Shown in pieces: positions 60,850 to 64,000 of a DNA stretch of 64,000 bases; the first letter of the stretch is position 1; each line of letters begins with the position of its first letter. Origin of the DNA: Alphaproteobacteria bacterium (GTDB taxonomy: Bacteria; Pseudomonadota; Alphaproteobacteria; Caulobacterales; Maricaulaceae); the NCBI GenBank assembly GCA_024278855.1, contig JAJRSJ010000079.1:45730-109729 (forward strand). The letters are read 5' to 3'. Below the pieces are notes generated by a model. That model was given only the letters and a program-made list of their open reading frames with translations, did no database searches and was not told the origin of the DNA. Position numbers and translations under genes: made by a program.

Positions 60850-62307
60850 ATGACAACATATTTTATTCAATCTACATCCGTACCAAAGGGCGCATCTGTA
60901 ATCCCTATACATATTTGCCGCCCGGACATGGTCGAGGCAAGGCTCAAGAGCCTCACACCTGCGCAGCAGGCCTATGCAAAAGCCCACACATTCAACGGCA
61001 ATTCCGGGCAAGCGGTTTTGGTGCCCGCCGACACAGGCGAGGTGGCTTTGGTGTTGTTCGGTGTAGGACAAAACTCTGACGGATATTCGGACAGCGCCTT
61101 GCAAGTCGGAATTTTGGCCGAAAAACTGCAAGCCGGATATTACGAGATCGCATCTGCGCCCGAAGATTTCGCAAAAGCCCTCATGGCTACGGCTTGGGGT
61201 TTGGGTGCTTATAGATTTGGCCGTTATTTGCAACAAACCCCAAATTTGCCGATCCTGGTCTTGTCGCCTGATATATGCCCCAACGAAACCAAAGCAATCG
61301 TGAGAGCCGCCCATAAAGGTCGGGATTTGATCAACACGCCCGCTAGCGATATGGGCCCAAAGGCTTTGCACCGGGAAGCCAAAAAACTGGCCGAAACTTA
61401 CGGGGCAGATTTTAAGGCTATTGTCGGCAAAAACCTGTTGAAAGACAATTACCCCATGATCCATGCGGTCGGACGCGCCGCCCACGAAAAGCCGCGCTTG
61501 TTGGAATTTACCTGGGGCGAACAAGACGCGCCTAGCCTCGCTATTATTGGCAAGGGTATCACATTCGATTCCGGCGGAGTTAATATGAAATCGGCGGCGG
61601 GTATGCGGATTATGAAAAAAGATATGGGCGGGGCCGCCCATGCCTTGGCGCTAGCGGAAATGATTATGGCGGCAAAATTGCCCATACGCTTGCATGTTTT
61701 GTTGGCCGTGGCTGAAAATTCGGTGTCTGGCAATGCGTTTCGGCCCGGCGATATATTGTCGTCGCGCAAAGGCCTGAGCGTCGAGATTGACAATACCGAC
61801 GCAGAGGGCCGGTTGGTTTTGGGCGATGCGTTGACGCGGGCGTCCGAGGAAAACCCGGATTTAATCATGGACTGTGCCACACTCACCGGTGCGGCGCGGG
61901 TGGCGCTCGGGCCAATATTGGTGCCGTTTTTCTCAAACCGCAAAGCACCAATAGAGGCTATTCTAGCTAGCGGCGACACCCACAAAGACCCGCTTTGGCC
62001 CATGCCTTTATGGGCGCCCTATATGCGTATGCTGTCCTCCCCCATTGCCGACATGAAAAACGCAGCCAACAGTTTTGCTGGCTGTATTACGGCGGCGTTG
62101 TTTTTGCAAAAATTTATCGGCGACGACCAAGCCTGGATGCATTTTGATGTTTACGGCTGGAACCAAACTGCCAATCCCGCCCGCCCCAAAGGCGGCGAGC
62201 TCTTCGCAGTACGCGGACTGTTCCATTGGCTCAAAGAGGGGGGGTTAAAGGACGGCGGGCTAAAGAATGAAAGGCTAAAGAACGGGGGCTTAAAAAAGGC
62301 GGGTTAA
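60850..62307 (+). CDS. Leucyl aminopeptidase (M17 family)
   Basis: Cytosolic di-zinc aminopeptidase of the PepA family. The active-site signature NTDAEGRLVLGDAL is complete; KGITFDSGGVNMKSAAGMRIMKKDMGGAA gives the metal ligands Lys and Asp. The N-terminal half is shorter and less conserved than in PepA. Length 485. The C-terminus ends in five-residue repeats (GLKDG GLKNE RLKNG GLKKA) from a 15-bp tandem repeat at 62244-62303, outside the family domain. GGAG before ATG 60850. The stop overlaps hutG, convergently, by 4 nt. Confidence 0.9.
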   Translation: MTTYFIQSTSVPKGASVIPIHICRPDMVEARLKSLTPAQQAYAKAHTFNGNSGQAVLVPADTGEVALVLFGVGQNSDGYSDSALQVGILAEKLQAGYYEIASAPEDFAKALMATAWGLGAYRFGRYLQQTPNLPILVLSPDICPNETKAIVRAAHKGRDLINTPASDMGPKALHREAKKLAETYGADFKAIVGKNLLKDNYPMIHAVGRAAHEKPRLLEFTWGEQDAPSLAIIGKGITFDSGGVNMKSAAGMRIMKKDMGGAAHALALAEMIMAAKLPIRLHVLLAVAENSVSGNAFRPGDILSSRKGLSVEIDNTDAEGRLVLGDALTRASEENPDLIMDCATLTGAARVALGPILVPFFSNRKAPIEAILASGDTHKDPLWPMPLWAPYMRMLSSPIADMKNAANSFAGCITAALFLQKFIGDDQAWMHFDVYGWNQTANPARPKGGELFAVRGLFHWLKEGGLKDGGLKNERLKNGGLKKAG

Positions 62308-63101
62308 CAAAATCGCTCGATTGACCGTAATATCTCGCGCAATATTTTGCGGATTTTGCGCGCCCGGTTTGGCCCGTATGTCCAAGGCCGCATTTCGTCC
62401 ATATAGGTGCGTTGCGATAGCTCCATTTGTATAGCATGAATGCCCGCGCCCGGCTTGCCGTAATGGCGGGTTGTCCAGCCGCCTTTGAAACGGCCGTTGA
62501 GCACACTTGTGAAACCGGGCGCACTTTCACAAATGTCGGTTACGGTCTTTTCAAGGCGCGGGTCGCATGTGGTGCTTTCATTGGTGCCAATATTGAAATC
62601 CGGCAAATCACCTGCAAATAAAAACGGCACACGGGAACGGATGGAGTGGCAATCATACAGCACCACATTTTTGTGCGTGCGGCGCAAGCGGCTTATCTCA
62701 TTTTTTAGTGCCGTGTGATAGGGCGCGTGAAATGCTAGGCGGCGGCGCTCAATTTCGGCTGTGTCCGGTTCGCGGTCTTTTATGTAAATGTTCCGCCCGG
62801 AAAAATCCGTTAGCGGGCACAGGCTCGTGGTATTTTGGCCGGGATATAAGCTTTTGCCGGACGGGTCGCGGTTGGCGTCTATAACATAGCGGTGAAAATT
62901 TGCCCGCACTATGGTCGCGCCGGGCACCAGCCCCCGGTACAGCCTGTCCACATGCCAGTCCGTATCAGCCAGATCCAGGCCCCGTTCGTTCAGCACGGTT
63001 TTAATGCGCCGGGGAACATAGAGGCCCGTATGGGGCATTGCGATAATGACCGGGCGATTGCCTTTAATAATGTGGACGGGTTGCATGTGGGCAGATTTCA
63101 T
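62304..63101 (-). CDS. hutG: N-formylglutamate deformylase-like protein
   Basis: HutG-family amidohydrolase, 265 residues, releasing formate from N-formylglutamate in histidine catabolism. PVIIAMPHTGLYVP, ADTDWHVDRLYRGL, FHRYVIDANRDPSG, VVLYDCHSIRSRVP and GIHAIQMELSQRTYMDE are family segments; H and D residues bind zinc. It lies divergent from hutF, whose product feeds it, 68 bp apart. The hutHUI genes are not in the window. Confidence 0.9.
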   Translation of the reverse strand: MKSAHMQPVHIIKGNRPVIIAMPHTGLYVPRRIKTVLNERGLDLADTDWHVDRLYRGLVPGATIVRANFHRYVIDANRDPSGKSLYPGQNTTSLCPLTDFSGRNIYIKDREPDTAEIERRRLAFHAPYHTALKNEISRLRRTHKNVVLYDCHSIRSRVPFLFAGDLPDFNIGTNESTTCDPRLEKTVTDICESAPGFTSVLNGRFKGGWTTRHYGKPGAGIHAIQMELSQRTYMDEMRPWTYGPNRARKIRKILREILRSIERFC

Positions 63102-63169
63102 GGCTCTATTTCTATATTGCTTTCAGGTCTATTGCAATTTAGTTTCTATGCTTGAGCAAGGGTGGAATA

Positions 63170-64000
63170 ATGACAGAATTATGGGCCAAACAAGTTCTGA
63201 CATCGGATGGATGGCAACAAAGTGTAAGCATCACAATTGGTGAAGACGGCCAAATTGTCTCGCTAACACCGGGGTGCAAACCCAAAGGTCATCGGCTCGA
63301 CATTCTCGTGCCGGCACCTGCCAACAGCCATTCCCACGCATTTCAACGGGCAATGGCTGGGTTGAGCGAAGCGCGCTCCCCGCACACCAAAGACAGTTTT
63401 TGGACATGGCGCGAAATTATGTACCGGTTTGTCGACCAACTTACCCCGGACGACATTGAAGCCATTGCCGCTTATGTGTATATGGAAATGCTAGAAGCCG
63501 GGTTTGCGTCCGTAGCCGAGTTTCATTATCTACACCACCAAAACGGCGGGCAGGTCTATGACAATATGGCGGAAACGGCCGAGCGAATAGGGGCAGCGGC
63601 ACATATAAGCGGTATCGGGTTGACACTTTTACCCGTCCTATACATGCAAGGCGGGTGTGATGGGCGGCCACTGCAAGGCGGGCAATTGCGCTTTGGCAAT
63701 ACGCAAGACCAATTTGCGGCCTTATTTGAAGCGAGCAAGCCGGTTTTAGCCCAACTGCCGGCTGATTGTGTTTTGGGCGCAGCCGGGCATTCCTTGCGGG
63801 CCGTAACGCCGGATGATTTATCGTTTATTGCCAAGCTTGATCCCGGCTCCCCATTGCATCTCCATATTGCCGAACAGATAGGCGAGGTCGATGAAGTGCT
63901 GGCGCAGTACGGCCAGCGCCCGGTGCAATGGCTGTTGAACCACCACGATGTTGATGGGCGTTGGTGCCTGATCCACGCCACGCAAATGACGGAAGATGAA
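63170..64000 (+). CDS. hutF: Formimidoylglutamate deiminase (partial, cut by right edge)
   Basis: Amidohydrolase converting N-formimidoyl-L-glutamate to N-formylglutamate and ammonia. ATG 63170 gives MTELWAKQVLTSDGWQ; 277 residues are visible of about 455. PANSHSHAFQRAMAGLSEAR carries the HxH zinc motif, TKDSFWTWREIMYRFV is specific for HutF, VAEFHYLHHQ and HLHIAEQIGEVDE supply further ligands. With hutG it forms the deiminase branch of histidine degradation. Truncated by the window only. Confidence 0.93.
   Translation, partial: MTELWAKQVLTSDGWQQSVSITIGEDGQIVSLTPGCKPKGHRLDILVPAPANSHSHAFQRAMAGLSEARSPHTKDSFWTWREIMYRFVDQLTPDDIEAIAAYVYMEMLEAGFASVAEFHYLHHQNGGQVYDNMAETAERIGAAAHISGIGLTLLPVLYMQGGCDGRPLQGGQLRFGNTQDQFAALFEASKPVLAQLPADCVLGAAGHSLRAVTPDDLSFIAKLDPGSPLHLHIAEQIGEVDEVLAQYGQRPVQWLLNHHDVDGRWCLIHATQMTEDE

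Noticed and set aside
60784..61641. 285-residue minus-strand frame inside the aminopeptidase gene
   Set aside because: Antisense shadow of a clear M17 peptidase; Cys/His-rich composition is typical of reverse frames in this codon usage.

Overview
The window looks like chromosomal DNA of an alphaproteobacterium, most likely a Caulobacterales/Maricaulales-type (Hyphomonadaceae-like) marine heterotroph. The evidence is a full-length CtrA regulator with GANTC methylation sites and TTAA half-sites in its promoter region, the neighbourhoods miaB-phoH-ybeY-corC-lnt-xre, rph-hrcA-grpE, rpsA-cmk-aroA-FYDLN protein and smr-mltA-timA/secB that are typical of the class, a CC0125/CC1285-type lipoprotein, and orphan Tad pilus genes. 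Most of the window is ordinary core genome; no prophage, conjugative element, CRISPR array or biosynthetic cluster is visible.

Layout. 1-7 kb: an amino-acid permease (cut by the left edge), a secreted adenosine deaminase-like lipoprotein and a FAD ferredoxin reductase on the minus strand, a uridine kinase, a FliJ-like gene broken by an in-frame stop, then ctrA. 6.5-14 kb: a RelB/RelE-type pair whose toxin frame has no usual start codon, a Cys-cluster protein, a class A penicillin-binding protein, and glycerol genes (glpK; glpD with a lipoprotein serine hydrolase). 14-21 kb: comM, a lipoprotein, a PPOX-fold protein, an MBL hydrolase, a TadG-like vWA protein, tlpA and argH. 21-28 kb: trmB, xre, lnt, corC, ybeY, phoH, miaB. 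28-37 kb: two divergent YdcH/DUF465 proteins, a CDF metal exporter, a YcaQ-like DNA glycosylase, a GNAT enzyme, a TonB-dependent receptor, a frameshifted LysE exporter and a bifunctional enoyl-CoA hydratase/3-hydroxyacyl-CoA dehydrogenase. 37-42 kb: the phenylacetyl-CoA epoxidase operon paaABCDE with a palindromic operator, and a divergent fatty acid desaturase. 42-58 kb: rph, hrcA-grpE, uppP, smr-mltA-timA, secB-dapB, small enzymes, nth, rpsA-cmk-aroA. 58-64 kb: FYDLN protein, tRNA-Ala(GGC), TadD-like TPR lipoprotein, an M17 aminopeptidase, and the start of histidine catabolism (hutG and divergent hutF, cut by the right edge).

How genes work together. Phenylacetate ring epoxidation (paaABCDE) sits next to a fused beta-oxidation enzyme that could process ring-opened CoA thioesters. 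glpK and glpD form the glycerol-to-dihydroxyacetone phosphate route. hutF and hutG are the two last steps of the deiminase branch of histidine breakdown. uppP, the class A PBP and mltA act on peptidoglycan and its lipid carrier.

The least ordinary material is small-scale. A family of inverted-repeat elements sits at TA dinucleotides inside stop codons: one 267-bp copy between nth and a membrane protein, and one collapsed 39-bp hairpin copy inside the paa operon. An unrelated 200-bp element with perfect 28-bp ends supplies the ribosome binding site of the permease. Three exact 19-bp tandem units lie in front of xre. A 9-bp repeat makes the C-terminus of TimA and a ladder of start codons for MltA at the same time. 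SecB carries a histone-H1-like basic N-terminal extension. None of these amounts to a demonstrated new system.
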